Positions 41,950 through 54,224 of a DNA stretch of 64,000 bases are shown piece by piece. Under the pieces are notes generated by a model. That model saw only the letters and a list, made by a program, of their open reading frames with translations. It did no database searches and was not told where the DNA came from. Position 1 is the stretch's first letter. Every line of letters starts with the position of its first letter. The position numbers and the translations under genes were made by a program. The DNA comes from Haliclystus octoradiatus (taxonomy: Eukaryota; Cnidaria; Staurozoa; Stauromedusae; Haliclystidae). The stretch spans positions 12,227,307 through 12,291,306 of the forward strand of contig OU744450.1 of the NCBI GenBank assembly GCA_916610825.1, given 5' to 3'.

Positions 41950-42290
41950 GATTCTGCATCAGTTGCACTTACTCTGGCTCTATTGGCCAATTGTATTAAA
42001 CTTTTAGATATTTTTAGGTTAGCCGAGTTGGATTGTTCATCTTGAAGATTTACTTGCGTCTAAGCAGTTAAAGACAGTGTGCTGTTCCTGTTATCTGATT
42101 TCACTAGCTTGAGTAGTGAAAATACTCTTTCGACAAATGTGTTGGAACAGGAAAGTGAAGCAACTCTTACAAACAGCTTATTCAAATTAGGATATTTTTC
42201 ATACCTCTCAGAGTCTTTTAGACTGTTGACCACCTTCCAATACTGAAGTAGCGAAAGGTCTTTAGATAAGGTCGGTTGGAAGCCATGGTC
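41950..42290 (-). pseudogene. hAT C-terminal dimerisation domain fragment
   Basis: Frame pieces read LLQYWKVVNSLKDSERYEKY, NLNKLFVRVASLSCSNTFVE and RVFSLLKLVKSDNRNSTLS. The YP-L-x-L-A-S-CSNTFVERVFS and K-DNRN-L blocks are the Dimer_Tnp_hAT signature. It may be the 3' end of the hAT gene at 43650-44645, separated by about 1.4 kb that includes a LINE piece. Confidence 0.8.
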
Positions 42291-43329
42291 TCTCCATTCC
42301 TTATCAAGCTTCGGAAGATGCCAGATAACAGGTGCTTATGTCTAGTATGTAACGGGACAATTGACAGAGGGTTTTGGTTGATTGCCTTTCCTGGATCACA
42401 CCATAATACCAAATCGTAATAAATGTAAACACTCAAACCTCATTAAGCCTCAGAGCTAGGTGGTGGTAGAGTGTAGCCTCCTTAATATCACTAGGGTAAA
42501 TATCATGACACGTTTAATACCAACAATTTTTCAGTGAAATAACAAGGTTAGCCTACAGTGTAGTCTAATAATAAAGAGGTTACCTGAATAAATGGATAAA
42601 TCGATCTCAGATTACGTTAGTTCCAGCAAAATTTTCACCGTAAATAAACGAGTTGTGACTGTTGTGGTATAGCCTATATTTGATAGAGAAAATATATGTG
42701 TTGTCTGAAGAATTATGAAGGAAATATACATCACTACAATAAATGACCTAGCTGTCAAGACCAGGTAGCAATGAAGTATTGAACACTGGAAAGCTTGTTT
42801 CTAGTGAATTGGGAGAAGGAAGCACGAAGATGTTCATGTTTATGTTTGGAATTTCGGGAGTTGACACTTGGTAGGCTGAGAGTTGCTAATATAACGAAGT
42901 GATTGATATGCATATCATTGGAACAACATGCTATGTTGCTAGAGATGTATGACAAGAATAGTAATATTCAATCCATATTTTAGATATTTGGCATAACGGA
43001 TTAGCGGCACACTTTCTAAAATGTTCAAATGCGCTTTACATACAGCCTAGCCAAGTAGGCCATAGTTAGTCACACATAAAAATATACATATATATCACAG
43101 ATAATGACTTGATCATAAAAATCATGAATAGGTCTAGAAGCCCTTACGGTCCTTAACTGAGAAGAAGACAATTGTCAATAAGGTTTTGTAATCTACAAAA
43201 GATCATTAACTTTTCACAATTTCCAGCCATCTTTGAGATCATTGGCGGGAAAACAATTGCCTGATCTCATTTTATTTCTCATAACATGTAAAGTCAATTT
43301 TTTTTTGTAACTGCGCTATGAGTACGATA

Positions 43330-43460
43330 CTCAAGCTACTGCAGTCTGCTAGAAATCTGTCTACTATTAAAGGATCTGCCTCCATCTTAATATCATCAAG
43401 TGTTTCAGATGCATTGATCCCAATATATAGTCTAGAGTCATCTACATATTGACTAATTTG
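43330..43460 (-). pseudogene. LINE reverse transcriptase catalytic-motif fragment
   Basis: QISQYVDDSRLYIGINASET then DIKMEADPLIVDRFLADC. The YVDD box followed by a hydrophobic strand and helix fits the palm of a LINE reverse transcriptase. Surrounding frames are broken. Confidence 0.55.
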
Positions 43461-43699
43461 TTTAGGATCTATCTATTTTGTCTCCGTAGCTCTTACATAC
43501 TCACTTTCCATGTAATCATTCGTGGTCTGCTTGATATTAGGGTTGATATTTCATTTTTCAAACTAAATAGTAGAGGTTTATATCTGCTGAAATATGCAAT
43601 TAAAAGCATTTATTCTGCTTAGTTGGTGATCACGGAACTCCAGGTAACACTTGCTGAATTTATTTTGCAAGGAGCTGGTTATCCGATCAGTCGTGTGGG

Positions 43700-44645
43700 A
43701 AGGATCCTCAATCGTAGCCAATGTAATGTAGGATTCTAGAGGTGTATACTGTCTGTTCCAATATTCGCTTCACATACAATTGCAATGATAGCCATCTTGT
43801 TTGGCCAGGGAATATCATGGTATGGGGATCAACATCAAAAACTCTTGAAACTTCTTGAAAGCACCCTGTCGCTTTGATGATCGATGCAGATGCGCATAAA
43901 TGTCACTTCATAAGTCTTCTAGGCTTTTCGGTTGCTTCAATGCAGCTTTGGACACTGTCAGGTGAATTAAATGACATGAACATTTAACAGCGATAACGTT
44001 GTGATCTTTTTCAGTAGAGCAACAACGGATTGATGTTCGCCAACATTACATTAGTTGTGTCTGACGAATAGCCGATTATTTTACTCATTGGTATCTCTTA
44101 CTCTACGACAGCCAATAAGAGTGCTGCATAAATGCCAGCTGCTGTACTGTCTTCAATATCTATAATATCTAGTAAAAACTACCGGCTTTCAAATAGCTCC
44201 TCATCGAAAAGAACTTCTATTACTGCTAATTGTTTTTTTGAAGACACGTCAGTGGTTTCGTCAATGATGATACAAAATTTGCTTTCTTTAAGAAGTTCAA
44301 CAACTGTTTTCATATACTGGTATGCCAATCCCTGTCTAATTACATTTGTTGCCTTTTGTTTGCCAAGCTTTGCATCCCTCGGGATACATTCTTCGGAAAA
44401 AGCTATTTTAATAATTCCATCATTGGCTTAACAATTCTTATGGAAAGATTTTGTTCCACTATGAATGCGCACACTCGGAGTTCTAGTTCTTTAATCTCGT
44501 CATTGGTCGACGCTCTTTCATGCTACTTTTATGTTTAACACTTTCTGTGTGCCTTTCAATAGCCGATTTAGAACATGTTGAATATTTTTCACATATAATG
44601 CAGCAAGGTTTGAAGCAGTTTTCTTATCTACTCTTTTTGTAGCCA
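43700..44645 (-). pseudogene. hAT transposase (BED finger, SCAND3/ZBED-like), broken
   Basis: Minus-strand pieces: CCIICEKYSTCSKSAIERHT (a BED-type zinc finger, near 44590), AFSEECIPRDAKLGKQKATN, KFCIIIDETTDVSSKKQLAV (near 44270), AAGIYAALLAVVE and IIGYSSDTTNVMLANINPLL (near 44040). The IIDETTD block with the first catalytic Asp is diagnostic. At least four stops or shifts interrupt it. Confidence 0.8.
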
Positions 44646-45090
44646 TAATTTCTGTATGAACAGTGCAAAATAATTTGATTCAGGTTCGAGGGACTACACA
44701 GCAAAATTGTGAGTTCTTATTCTAAGCATATTTTACAATATATCTCCTCATTGCAGGAATACACATCCTTAATTTTAGAATATAGGTGTTTTCCGTGTTG
44801 TGAGAAGATTTATTCTTAAATTATATATGTGAAGATTATATTATTGAAGATAATTCTGGGGTACAGAATAATTAAAAGAAAGCAAAATTCTGGAAAATAT
44901 CAAATTATTTGTTAATAAATGAAATTATATAGCAAAAGTCATAACTTCTTTAATACAGTAATAGTAATAATACATAATAATAATATATAGTAACAATGTA
45001 TACATTTTTATTAGTTTGAGCATTAAAAATATTTTGAAAGGCATTTGTATATTCTTGAAATAAAAATCTAAAATCTGTAAATATTAAACA

Positions 45091-45271
45091 AATAGTTCAT
45101 ACTTTCCGTGAACTATGCTCTGATAGCACCACTCGAGTCACTTCAGGAGAAAACTCGAAGGCAAAAATTACTCGCCGAGGCGGCTCGTAATTTTCTGATG
45201 CCTTCTTGTTTTCTCCTTACGTGCCTCTCGTGGTGCTATCAGAGCATAGTTCACGGAAAGTATGAACTATT
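45091..45271. mobile_element. 180 bp palindromic MITE
   Basis: AATAGTTCATACTTTCCGTG and CACGGAAAGTATGAACTATT bound it, and the arms continue through CTATGCTCTGATAGCACCAC (about 43 bp, nearly perfect). The interior AACTCGAAGGCAAAAATTAC is partly repeated in reverse. Flanks AAACAA/TTGTTT are also inverted. The superfamily is unknown. Confidence 0.85.
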
Positions 45272-45607
45272 TTGTTTAGAACATTACTGACATTTATTTG
45301 ATGTTTTTGCTGCAACAGTATTGAATGTATTCATCGTTAGCGTATCGCTATTGTTAACGTGATCAAATTAAATATTCTCCTATTACAGCGACGTCACAGG
45401 AAGTGAGCTGGAGCGAGATAATGGTGGAGAGTTTTCTCTCTTTTGCATTTTGCACGAGTTGTGGTTTGCATTTTGAAGTTTGAAAAATGATCAGAACACA
45501 ATACACTTTACAGTTTCAACTTTCTATTACTGATGATATGGTATATAATAAACAATCTAACAAAGTGATTAATAAGAACAAGTAACATAAAATAATAATT
45601 TTTTAGT

Positions 45608-47014
45608 TTATTTATAAATGTTTACATTGATATTTGCGATTGAGCAATTATGAAACATGGCTGGTGAAACGCCAACGGCTGGTGCTAAATTATTTGATAC
45701 GGAAACACATGTAGCTCTTGTTGAATCAGCTCTGCCCAATGAAGAAGATGAAGTGCTTGGAATTTCATGAAGAGCATCACTGAGGACATCACTACAAGAT
45801 TTTAACTGACCCGATGATGGTCTGTCGTTATAATTTTTAATTGACTGCTCACTTCGGTGTCCTGAGATAGCCATAATGTGTCGATTGCTTAGGCCTGCAT
45901 CCGACCACAAAGTTATAGATGTTGCTCTAACGCAATGGTTGGCGTATATCCTGGATAATTCTGCTTCCTTACTGAGCGTCTTCATCATTTCCCCCAATTT
46001 GTTAATACCAATTGGTCTATTTTCGTACCATATAGCGGATTCTGGTACCCAATCACGTTTGGGATATTGGAATAGCCGATCACATTCTGGATTCAATTTG
46101 GAAAGATATAATTGCAAAGCAGCGTAACCATCATTTGGACAATCATTGTGGTATAATCTACCCATGCTTTCAAACGACTGTACATCTTGAAGACCTCCTT
46201 GGTGGTTTTTTGTGAGTTCAGCGTGACTCATTGTGATGTATTGCCGACCATCGTCGTCAACATCAAATACGAAGCTTCGTTTCGTCAAAAGGCATTGACC
46301 TTCACGCCCTCTTCTACACCAAAAAAGAAGGGTATTGAACCAAACGTTATTCTGGAGAGATACTGGGCTATTGAGAGAAAACACTCCAGACTTTCTTAAT
46401 TTTGCCAAGTCGGCCTTCTGTATTGGCTCCTTATGTTTTACACTTTCTTTACCTTTCATCTTGAGAGATTTTAAAAGAGCGTTTAATACTTTATTGGATT
46501 TGGCAAACATTGGGTCAGAGGACAGTTTAAATCCTCTCTTAAAAGGAGGATTGTTCAAATGTCTTTCAATGCCATTTCTGAGACCAATTAATGATGAACG
46601 ACTGTAGTCGTTCCCACTTTTTGTTTTGACTTAAGTGTAGAATTTTATCAACGTTGCATCCAATACCTCTTTGGGCATATCTTCTATTGATTGTGTCACT
46701 TGTCTGACTGCTGCCCATTCTACGATACAATTAATTGAATATGTAAAGCAAGCAAATTAAAATACTGTATTTATGTATTTATGAAACTTTATAATTTGGT
46801 TGCTTCGTATTTGCAAAAAAAAATTACCTTGATATATCTTCATTATGTATTCCGTAGCTCGTTTTGTGCTCTTTGACTCTGCAGAACTTAACAGTTGATC
46901 AATATCTTGTTCATTTGTTTCGATAAAACGTTCATTTCGAGAATTGCTTGCAGAAGACGCATTAAAATTTATACCAAAATCAAAATTTGGAGCTGGTTTG
47001 TTTTGGTTAGCCAT
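45608..47014 (-). pseudogene. Crypton tyrosine recombinase (DUF3504-like), one nonsense codon
   Basis: Two exons: 47014-46828 (MANQNKPAPNFDFGINFN..., donor GTAATT, phase 1) and 46720-45608 (acceptor CGTAG). The joined frame reads IYQ-EWAAVRQVTQSIEDMPKEVL and is open except for TAA at 46633-46631, between KFYT and VKTKSGNDYSRSS. The C-terminal half has RRGREG (first catalytic Arg), NHCVRATSITLWSDAG (His-x-x-Arg), MAISGHRSEQSIKNYN (His and the nucleophile Tyr). These are the Crypton/DUF3504 recombinase features that rejoin single-stranded DNA through a covalent tyrosine. Length (about 434 codons in all) is close to full. The nonsense change may be recent. Confidence 0.85.
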
Positions 47015-48859
47015 TTTGAAATATTTCCTGTCTGTAACGCTAGGTTTCTTGGTTTGTTTTTGCCGCTTTTCTTTTGTGAAATAGCGTCACCGGGTTTAAC
47101 CAATCAAATTGCAAGATTAATTCGTAGCAAATCCTTGTTATGTTCTAAACATATATAACTAATATGTGAAACATGATATCAAGCTGACATAAAATTTTGA
47201 TACGAATTGATATGTTGTTCATTTTGAGTCCCAATCAAAAAGATAAAAGCAAGTGACAAATTTGATGGTAGCTGGGACAACCTGTTCGAAATCAAAATCA
47301 CAAAGTATCTGTGTGTCAACAGCCAAGTAAATCTTTGCTTGATCCACCAACAGAACTGGAATAATGGAAAATCTTAAACAGAGGATATCTCTAGGGTCTT
47401 CATTGTTCTAGGAAAAAAGGTATTAATCGATTATATTTTCAATGGGTATATACAGAGTGATTTGTGGATCAATGCTGTGTTTCTAACTAAAAAATCTACA
47501 ATCATAGGGACCCCTGACTATCAGATAGTTACTGGAAATCATCTAGAATTATCCACCGTGACCAAATTGGCATCAAGAAATATTCTAGAATGTACATCAG
47601 AATTAGTTCCAGGTTTCCTTCATTTTCATTTGATTTTTTTGAAAATAGCCTGGAACTTCTGATGCACATTCTAAAATATTTTTTGAGTCTAAATGTTCAC
47701 TATGATTGGTAGATTTTTTATGGGGCTAAGATATTACACAGATTGTAGATTTGCTGTTTCTCGTTTCTTCACAATTTGCAGAATTATTATTATACAGATT
47801 ACCAATTCTCTTTCATATCCTAGAATTATACAGTAGTTCTGATTCACATTTAGTTTGTGAAAACAGAATCAATGTCATAATCAGTCGGGTCAATTCTAAA
47901 CTGCATTGACTGTTCAGTTGTTAACTGTTATGGTGGAGAGACACAACAGATATTTACATCTTTATGTTATGATTATATATGCTGTACAATCGTCATGTTA
48001 ATCATTGACTAAAAGAGTTATTGATTCCAGACTCAATGGATATTGGCATAATGGCAGTGGTTTGACTACATAAGTCAAAATCAGGAATCCTGCAATCCTA
48101 GAAGTTATGAACAAATGCAGTGAAAAATTTATATTAAACTATATTATAGTTAATCTCTGAGTCTCCGGGAATGAATAATTCAAAAATATCTTAGTAACCA
48201 CGTTTGCGCCAGCCCCAAAACTTACCCCTTATTGAATTGTTGTTAACATAGTATAACTGTTGTCTATGGGGGATGTATTTCTGCAAAACTTGATTGTTTC
48301 AAACTCAAAAGTCTACCAATTACAAAAGAAACCTCGTAATACTGATTACCAACACATATAGATGTAACCAGAATCAAATCCTGTCATCAGTTTGCTTCGA
48401 AGTATAATGTAATATAATCAGTTTGCTTCAAAATAGTTCAGATTTGTTAATGTCGCGTTGTACACAAATGAAAAAATGTCTCAGTTACTAATACAGGTAT
48501 TTATATACAATATATTGTGTTACTTCATGTGAAATATATCCCATCCCCAATGTTAATGACTACTGTAGTCTGTACTCCAATCCGCCAATTTGCTGCTATT
48601 GTTATCGTTATTATTAACCAAGCAAGAAGCCATCCCATTATTTTGAAACATTGCCATGGCAATTAAGAAGATCAGCAAATAGCAACAAATTACGTAATGT
48701 TTATTCAACCATGAAATACTGTGGTTATGACCACAAAGCAAGTTATCAAAAGAGATGAACACAACCCCATAAGTATCTAAGTTGGCCAATGAATGACAGT
48801 GGAACCGGTGATCCGGGTATACATGGCCCATTGCCCTCACACCCAGGCAAGATGAAAAT
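47015..48859. other. Spacer, nothing recognised
   Basis: AT-rich DNA upstream of the Crypton start. No family-like protein match; the modest open frame at 47462-47662 resembles nothing. Confidence 0.4.
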
Positions 48860-48999
48860 ATTTTAAGACAAATGAACGAGGTTTTCACTTCAACTTTTTC
48901 TTCAAGTGTCTTTGAATTGAAATACAGCACAAATAATGTTTCTTGTTCTACTGTACTGTTACATGTGGTTCCTTCCCGCAATACACTGTGTAAACTCAC
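48860..48999 (-). pseudogene. hAT transposase fragment
   Basis: LREGTTCNSTVEQETLFVLY and NSKTLEEKVEVKTS match the [19 protein letters not shown] region of the hAT gene at 23687-25822. Confidence 0.75.
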
Positions 49000-49645
49000 A
49001 TTACCTAATTACAGAGAGGTTTTACATCAGCAATGTGGTAGACACAAAGGCTGTCTACCCTTTCCTTTCACGCACCAGTCGTCAAACAGTCAAACGCAAA
49101 TGACAACAACTCAATAGAACACACATCAGTTCAATATGTTGCCAAATTGGTTTTACTATAACAAATAATAATCAATACAAATATTACGAATCTAATTGAT
49201 ACTAAACATAAAATACAAGATGCGAAACAGTGTTGTGAATGCAAATACCTTAGATCTTCGCTCACGGTACGAAAGGATAACAATATGAGTGATTCTTCAA
49301 TCGACTTATCTCTTCAAATTCTCAAACACAACTACTACTGATCGCGTAATTTACAAGAAAAGTTTAAAAATTCTATTACAAGGTGTGCCTAAATTCTACC
49401 AATAAAATAAGTTCGAAGCCATGAATCATCTATATTTATTTATATTCACTTAAAACCATTATTTAACACAGAACTTTAATACAGTACTATACGATGAATC
49501 ATGGCATGTCAATCGAACATAAAACTAACATTAAATTTATACTACGTCATTCTATTAAATCAATTAAAATTTGAGTTAAATGAAATACAGTTTAGAAATA
49601 TAAGTAAAAATAAAGCTAACTTAAAATATCAATGTGCAAACGAAA

Positions 49646-49957
49646 TTAAAATAATATATAATATAAGTGAGCAATATTGACGTTAACAAGCAATGTAATG
49701 TAATCATCTCCAATGTAATCAATGAACTGCCCACATACTTTACTATTTTCAATGGAGGTGCCTCTATGGCAATTTAATGTATAAAACCCTTTGACGGAAA
49801 AATCCATATTTCCTTGAAAAAATATCAATCTAGCAATGTTTAAACTATGGCTTGCATTTGTACTCAAAACCATAGACGTAGAAAGCATTTCCCATAACTC
49901 AGTTTTATCAGGGAAACGTTTATTATCATCCATAGATGCCCCAATTTTAGGTTTCAT
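49646..49957 (-). pseudogene. hAT transposase fragment
   Basis: NSKVCGQFIDYIGDDYITLL then VNVN match [20 protein letters not shown] of the 23687-25822 gene. Upstream STNASHSLNIARLIFFQGNM is open but unassigned. It may share an origin with 48860-48999, with a 650 bp insertion between. Confidence 0.65.
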
Positions 49958-50519
49958 TATATCCTCTTGAGCCGTTTGTAATCTAATGTCTAAAACCTAG
50001 GAAAGGTCATAAAATTGGGTTGTGTGTTTAGGAAGGTATTGTATGTATAGACCTATATTTGCTTTGTGATAGAAAGAGTGATTTTCATTTTCTTGAATAT
50101 TAATTTTTTATTTTTTTATGCCGTATATTTTTTACAGGAGTGTGAGATATTTATACAAACAATATATTTACAGTCTCTTTGTTGCAGCTAGGTAGCCGTG
50201 CATCCCGTGCATTACCAAACTTCGTTCGTATACTGTGGTATATACATGCCGGTAGCGGTCTCGAATTGTCCCATCCAAGCGACCCACACAACCATCAGAT
50301 AAGCCATCGGTAGGAAACAGCTCTAAGAAATCTGTGAAAGATCAGTCAATGAAATGTTTGAAAAATTATTTTTGATTTAGGAATTCTTCATGTAAACAGC
50401 AACTACTACATTCGCACCTAAAAATTAAAATATGATAAGATTGCTTCAGACCTAATCCAGATGAGTACAGGAAAGAACATTTACTTTTTACATGTAGCCT
50501 ACGCAAAATATTGATGTAA
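49958..50519. other. Spacer, nothing recognised
   Basis: No gene was seen. Confidence 0.4.
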
Positions 50520-51130
50520 ATTGGGACGAACAAGTAGGTCTACTTCATCGAGTGGAGGAAATTGTGAATATGATTTCATGTAGACATATAGCGTTTGTCA
50601 TTAATAAAAAAAACCCATACAACTTAAACCCAACAGCAGCTTTTATTATATTGCAATGACTACTTACCAAGCACTGACAGGATCTTTCCCTTCAAATCTT
50701 GCCTCTGGCGTTTGCTGAGGAATATTGTCAGCGTCTTCTTCCTGGTTGCATTCTTCGCCACTAAATTCAGTGCTCATAGCAAGTGGTTCACCTTGGTATG
50801 GCTGTGTGGCAGTTGAAATTTCTTCATTTGATGAACTGATTTCCGATTCAGAGTTTGTTTCCGAAGAATCAATACCAGACATTGTTTTTTTGTTGGAATA
50901 AAGAAGAACAAAGTTACTATGTTTTCTCTCTTGCCTTCGTGTCTGCTTGTGTGAAAAATCGTGTGTACAACTCTTGACGTCACGACATCTAAATTAGTGC
51001 CCAGGCGCTTGTCCCCAAATTAGTGCATCATGTTTGCGATGCGAAAAAGATACATTTTACTTAAAATTTTCATAAAAAAATATGGTATTATGTCGAACAT
51101 GCAGATTCATAATCTGTAAAAACCTCAATA
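50520..51130 (-). repeat. Duplicated 5' exon block, copy 1
   Basis: A minus-strand first exon (50882-50664) reads MSGIDSSETNSESEISSSNE and TQPYQGEPLAMSTE, ending FEGKDPVSAW at a GTAAGT donor. 5' flanks to about 51130 match copy 2 at 53030-53640 in the same orientation. The acidic, Ser-rich exon with PYQGEPL resembles the N-terminus of TE-borne proteins in marine invertebrates, but no family is certain. Confidence 0.7.
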
Positions 51131-52038
51131 CCCATTTTTTCATTTCATATACACTTTAAGCGAGTAATCTTTGAAGCAATTTCCCACACCTCAGGCTTGA
51201 CATGTGTAGTTGCTAACAGGCTACAGTCAAATGGTACGTTGATACTATCTTTGTAAAGCTTTGTAGCACTAGCTGGAGGTCATTGTCGATATTGTTTCCA
51301 ACACTTTTTCAATTTTATCTGGGATAGCACCCGCATCCATATTCCCATCGAATATGTCATTTGCTCTTGCATTTTAGCAAATACGTCATTTTTGTCAACA
51401 AAATCTGTGTACAGTACATACCATGCATTTTACCTGCATATGTGTTGAAATTGCACAGTCTGTCAACGTTTTATTTATATTTATTTGTCTCAATACCGTT
51501 ATATAAATACAGTATGGTAATTTCAATGTTTCATTTCAAATAAGTTCGATCTATGCTCTTTTCTTTTTGCTTTTTATTTCATTTAGTTCAGATTCATTTT
51601 TGTTTACAAACTCAAGCGATTGAATATTTCCGTTACTTCATCGAAGTTTAAATTTCTAGTAAATTTATGATTTTTGGACACACATTGATAACAGTGTGTC
51701 TACACTGACAGTGTCCATCTGTAGAATCCGTCTAGTCGTCTTCGGGTTATATTCATCATCCAGTTCAACCAGCGTTTAACAATTGCTCGATTGCGTCCAA
51801 TTTACCATCAATTATAGCAGTTAGATAATTTATGTCTCTTTAATATTATAAAATAGTTCAAATGTTACATTGTTCAAGTAAAGTTAAATTAAAATATAAT
51901 ATGATCATTCATATAGTGTATTTTCTCTGATCTTTCATTGCCAACAGTCTGAAATATAGTGACGGAATTTTCTGCATTGGTCACACGAGACCACTAGTCC
52001 AACCATATCACATTATCAAAACCACAATTCTAATTGGG
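51131..52038. other. Spacer, nothing recognised
   Basis: No convincing gene. AT-rich. Confidence 0.4.
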
Positions 52039-52248
52039 TCAAGCGGCCAGCTTTTCCTCTATCATCTGCCGGTTGGATCCAACTTCACTAAATTGGAAGA
52101 TATATCCTTTCTCCATTTCTTCCAAAGTAGCCTCCTTTGCTTGAAACATTTCAAACGCTTGCATTGAAATTTTTTGTAAGACATTGATTACTCCAAAAGT
52201 ATTTAAACCAAGAGAAAAGCTCTCAATTATGTCAATGTCAAATTGCAA
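52039..52248 (-). pseudogene. HECT-domain-like (G2E3-like) fragment
   Basis: FSLGLNTFGVINVLQKISMQ then FQFSEVGSNRQMIEEKLA. The G-L-x-T-x-G-V-L and FSE-GSNR blocks resemble the C-terminal HECT-like region of G2/M-phase E3 ligase-like proteins, which transfer ubiquitin. The catalytic Cys region is not covered. It lies head-to-head with the + strand fragment at 52270-52790. Confidence 0.5.
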
Positions 52249-52269
52249 TCAATTACATCAAGTATATAT

Positions 52270-52790
52270 CTTCCCGCACATCTACATCAGCTTGTGTTCC
52301 ACCTGCAGCATCATCATCATCAGACTCCAGTGCAGGCCCATCTGGTACGTCAACGGCCTCATCTAACTCACTTCAAGGCACATATGTCCCACCTGCAGCA
52401 CCATCATCATCAGACTCCAGTGCAGGTCCATCTGGTATGTCGGCGGCCTCATCAGACTCACTTCAAGGCCCATACGTCCCACCTGCAGCATCATCATCAT
52501 CAGACTCAAATGCAGATCCATCTGTATCATTAACTGACGCTTTGGGAAAACTCTTGGAAGACCTTGGTGGTCCAAGCCTGGCTTGTGAAGATTTTATTAA
52601 GCTTGATATACGGCGGTCAAATGATCTTGAAGATGCTTTGTCAAATATTAAGGATTTGACGGAGGACGAGTGATACCCACCCTTGAAAATCGCATTTGTA
52701 GGTGAAAAAGGGTTGGATTATGGAGGTTTAAGAAATAAAAATTTGACTTTGAACCTTCTACTCTCATTGCCAACACGATGGGCATGTGAG
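52270..52790 (+). pseudogene. HECT-domain-like N-terminal fragment with Ser/Pro repeats
   Basis: Three units of PPAASSSSDSSAGPS (99 bp per unit) at 52297-52520 precede SLACEDFIKLDIRRSNDLED, then a TGA, then YPPLKIAFVGEKGLDYGGLR. The RRS-L-DA and FVGE-G-D-GG blocks are the entry to HECT domains of the G2E3-like group. The nonsense TGA at 52670 and the absence of the rest mark it as dead. Low-complexity repeats are seen on both sides. Confidence 0.6.
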
Positions 52791-53029
52791 TATATGTTTT
52801 CCTTTTTAAGCAATCTATATAATATATTCTGCGAATGAAAGTAGTTTAGCCTTTCTGTCAACTGTCAAGTCAACGTCTTCGGCAAACCCATTTGCTCAGG
52901 CAAGAAAATGGTACAGCAAAGCTGAGATGCTTTCTAATGAGCAAACCAATCAAAATCATCTCCATGAAGACCAATCAGTTATTCCTTTGCAAGTTACTAT
53001 CATTTCAGCAGCTTTTAAGTTAACAAGTT

Positions 53030-53640
53030 ACGGTTTACTTCATTGGATGAAGGAAATTGTGAATATGATTTTATGTAAACAAATAACGTTTGTCATTAAT
53101 CATACTCAAATCCCCATGGACTTTAAACCCAACAGCAGTTTTATTATATCGCAATGACTACTTACTAAGCACTGACAGGATCTTTCCCTTCAAATCTTAC
53201 CTCTAGCGTTTGCTGAGAAATATTGTCTTCCTCCTCCTGGTTGCGTTCTTTGCCACTAACTTCGGCGCTCATAGCAAGTGGCTCACCTTGGTATGGCTGT
53301 GTGGTAATTGAAATGTCTTCATTTGATAAACTCCTTTCCAATTCAGAATTTGTCTCGGAAGAATCAATATCAGACATTGTTTTTTATTGGAATAGACAAG
53401 AAGAACGTTATGTTTTATTTCTTGCCTTCGTGTTTGCTTGTGAGAAAACTCGTGTGTACAATTCTTGACGCCACAACATCTGAATTAGTGCGCATGCGCT
53501 TGTCCCAAACTTAGTGCAAACTGCACCATGTTTGCGATGCGAAAAGATACATTTTACTTAAAATTTCCTAAAAAAATATTGCCATGGTACTAAGTCGAAC
53601 ATGTAGATTCATAATCTGTAAAAACCTCAATACCCATTTA
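53030..53640 (-). repeat. Duplicated 5' exon block, copy 2
   Basis: Exon 53377-53165 reads MSDIDSSETNSELERSLSNE and TQPYQGEPLAMSAE, ending KDPVSA at GTAAGT. It matches copy 1 (50520-51130) exon and flanks with about 85-90% identity by eye. Confidence 0.7.
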
Positions 53641-54224
53641 TTCATTTCGAGGCACTTTAAACATACATATTATTTGATAAAAAATTTGATTAAAAGACAT
53701 CATACAATGGTATTTTCAATTCTTCCTATATTCCAAGTTGAGAAGTTAGACTTGACACATCCCTGAAATTAAAATAACCATTGTTTCCATTGCCATCATG
53801 AGATGAACTGAATCTTTATGTCCTGCCTTTATAATCTTTGAGGTTCTTCCCAGCTGCTAAGTCTCTTCGGGATCATATTAGGTCTTTTGCATCTCTGCAA
53901 AATGGGTCTTTTGCATCTCTGCAAAGGCTGAAAAACAATACCTGTCCCCCATTTTCTCTTGCACTCTTTCTTATTCTCTCAGAGTGTCTCATCAAACCCC
54001 GCTTGTTTCTTATCTGCTGCAGCTTTGAGTTTGCATTGTCAAATGTTACATGTGTTGTTAGATGCCAGGTTTTTCTTTTCTTGTCTACCGGAAAACGAGT
54101 CAAAATATTTACACCAGGACGTGACAAACAATAAAATTGGCATATATGAACTCCAGTAAAAGGCAAGAAGGTGTTCAGCACTTAGTTAGAATTTACATTA
54201 TTTACATTTACTGTTTGTTTTCTA

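Noticed and set aside
52243-52575. His-rich (+) or Met/Leu-rich (-) proteins
   Set aside because: Both are other-frame readings of the 99 bp Ser/Pro coding minisatellite before the HECT-like region.
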